A stretch of DNA of 7,545 bases from contig DLVV01000253.1 of the NCBI GenBank assembly GCA_003445035.1, positions 30,635 through 38,179 on the forward strand, in the 5' to 3' direction. This document shows positions 6,850-7,545 of the stretch, piece after piece; the first letter of the stretch is position 1, and every line of letters begins with the position of its first letter. Under the pieces are notes generated by a model that did no database searches, was not told the origin of the DNA, and saw only the letters and a list, made by a program, of their open reading frames with translations. The translations under genes were made by a program, and so were the position numbers. Source of the stretch: Planctomycetaceae bacterium (lineage in GTDB: Bacteria; Planctomycetota; Planctomycetia; Planctomycetales; Planctomycetaceae).

Positions 6850-7545
6850 CTAGGGGCCGGCGGCGGCTGAACCGACACAGTACAGCCGGTTGGTCGAGCG
6901 GAAATAGAGTTGCCCTTCGAGCGGAGTGATCGACGCCCGGAATGTCGCCTCCGCGGGTGCCTTGATCCGGTTTTTCGCCACGACCTGCGGCTTGGGACCG
7001 GGCTTGACCACGAAGGTCTCACCCGCCTCGTTGAGGAAAAACGCCAGGCCGCTCCAGGCAACCGGCGAGGCCGAGAAGTTGGTGCCGAGTCGTTCGAGCC
7101 AGTGCTGCTTGCCGGTCTTGGTGTCGTAACAGCCCAGGATGCCCCCCCGCAGTCCGACCACCAGCACGTGCTCGCCCACGACGATGGGCGAGGGGATGTC
7201 ACGGCCTTGACGCTTGACCTGCCACGCCACGTGGCTGGCGGTCACGTCTCCGCTGCCACCGGGACGGATCGCCGTCAGAAACGGCCGGGTCCCGTTGGTC
7301 GAAAACAACAGCCCTCCGGCGGGGGTGACCGTGGGAGTCCCTCGCCCCGAAGGGTTCTTGACCCGCCACAGTTCCTTGCCGGTCGCCGGGTCGTAGGCAC
7401 ACACGGCCGCGTGCCCGTTGACGACCAGTTCGTCGTGGCCCCCGGCCCGGATCAGCACCGGGGTGCTCCAGCCGCGGAAGTTGTCCCGATTGGTCTTCCA
7501 CAGTGGCCGACCGGTCTTCCGGTCAAAAGCGGCGATGTAGGCCTC
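6850..7545 (-). CDS. PQQ-like beta-propeller repeat protein, C-terminal 231 residues (runs off right edge)
   Basis: The minus-strand frame is open from the right edge to TAG at 6852-6850, so the start lies outside the window. An internal GTG at 7458 is not a start, because the frame continues upstream with another repeat. Three propeller-blade signatures of AxDxxTGKxxW type are visible: AFDRKTGRPLW (6-16), AYDPATGKELW (50-60) and CYDTKTGKQHW (139-149). Between them are strand motifs such as TPTVTPAGGLLFSTNG and SPIVVGEHVLVVG. This is the PQQ-like/BamB-type eight-blade family, which in planctomycetes is usually exported and of unknown substrate. A quinoprotein dehydrogenase cannot be excluded, but no catalytic calcium-binding or PQQ-contact residues are evident in this part. 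The stop faces the rhomboid stop with 8 bp between, and no terminator is seen there. Confidence 0.9.
   Translation of the reverse strand, partial: EAYIAAFDRKTGRPLWKTNRDNFRGWSTPVLIRAGGHDELVVNGHAAVCAYDPATGKELWRVKNPSGRGTPTVTPAGGLLFSTNGTRPFLTAIRPGGSGDVTASHVAWQVKRQGRDIPSPIVVGEHVLVVGLRGGILGCYDTKTGKQHWLERLGTNFSASPVAWSGLAFFLNEAGETFVVKPGPKPQVVAKNRIKAPAEATFRASITPLEGQLYFRSTNRLYCVGSAAAGP

Noticed and set aside
6825..6858. CCCC...GGGG pairing around the convergent stops as a bidirectional terminator
   Set aside because: Only about four to six pairs with a mismatch and a long loop, and no T-run on either side.
6459..7202. A 247-codon minus-strand open frame across the convergent junction
   Set aside because: It runs antisense to the catalytic part of the rhomboid gene and out of frame with the beta-propeller gene; its Arg/Ser/Pro composition marks it as a shadow.

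Overview
The window is GC-rich bacterial DNA (roughly 60-65% G+C by eye). Four things point to a planctomycete: a very large exported TPR protein, a secreted-type PQQ-like beta-propeller protein, a TGS-domain GTPase of DRG type, and weak or absent Shine-Dalgarno sites at most starts. This assignment is an inference from gene content, not a database match.

Layout: (1) Positions 1-119, minus strand: the first ~39 codons of a signal-peptide protein that runs off the left edge. (2) 163-3342, minus: a 1059-residue exported TPR-repeat protein with a clear ribosome binding site. It lies upstream of gene 1 in transcription order and is probably co-transcribed with it. (3) 3343-3626: a divergent intergenic region holding a good sigma-70-like promoter for the TPR operon (minus strand) and a poor candidate for the rightward genes. 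(4) 3627-4760, plus: an uncharacterised two-domain protein. (5) 4800-5789, plus: a DRG/Obg-like GTPase with a C-terminal TGS domain and degenerate G3-G5 motifs. (6) 5819-6841, plus: a GlpG-type rhomboid intramembrane protease with all catalytic residues. (7) 6850-7545, minus: the C-terminal part of a PQQ-like (BamB-type) beta-propeller protein that runs off the right edge and converges on the rhomboid gene with 8 bp between the stops.

Genes 4-6 are same-strand with gaps of 39 and 29 nt, so they look like one rightward transcription unit. It would combine a possible ligand-sensing protein, a GTPase and a membrane protease; a shared pathway is not shown by the sequence. The TPR gene and the left-edge gene form a leftward unit for the cell envelope. 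By analogy with planctomycete loci in which an exported TPR gene precedes ExbB/TolQ-ExbD genes, the left-edge gene may be an ExbB/TolQ-like subunit, but the visible part shows only a signal peptide.

No RNA genes, CRISPR arrays, insertion sequences or origins were seen. The long antisense open frames across the TPR gene are judged to be composition artefacts. The most interesting items are the unrecognised two-domain protein and the GTPase with eroded nucleotide-specificity motifs.
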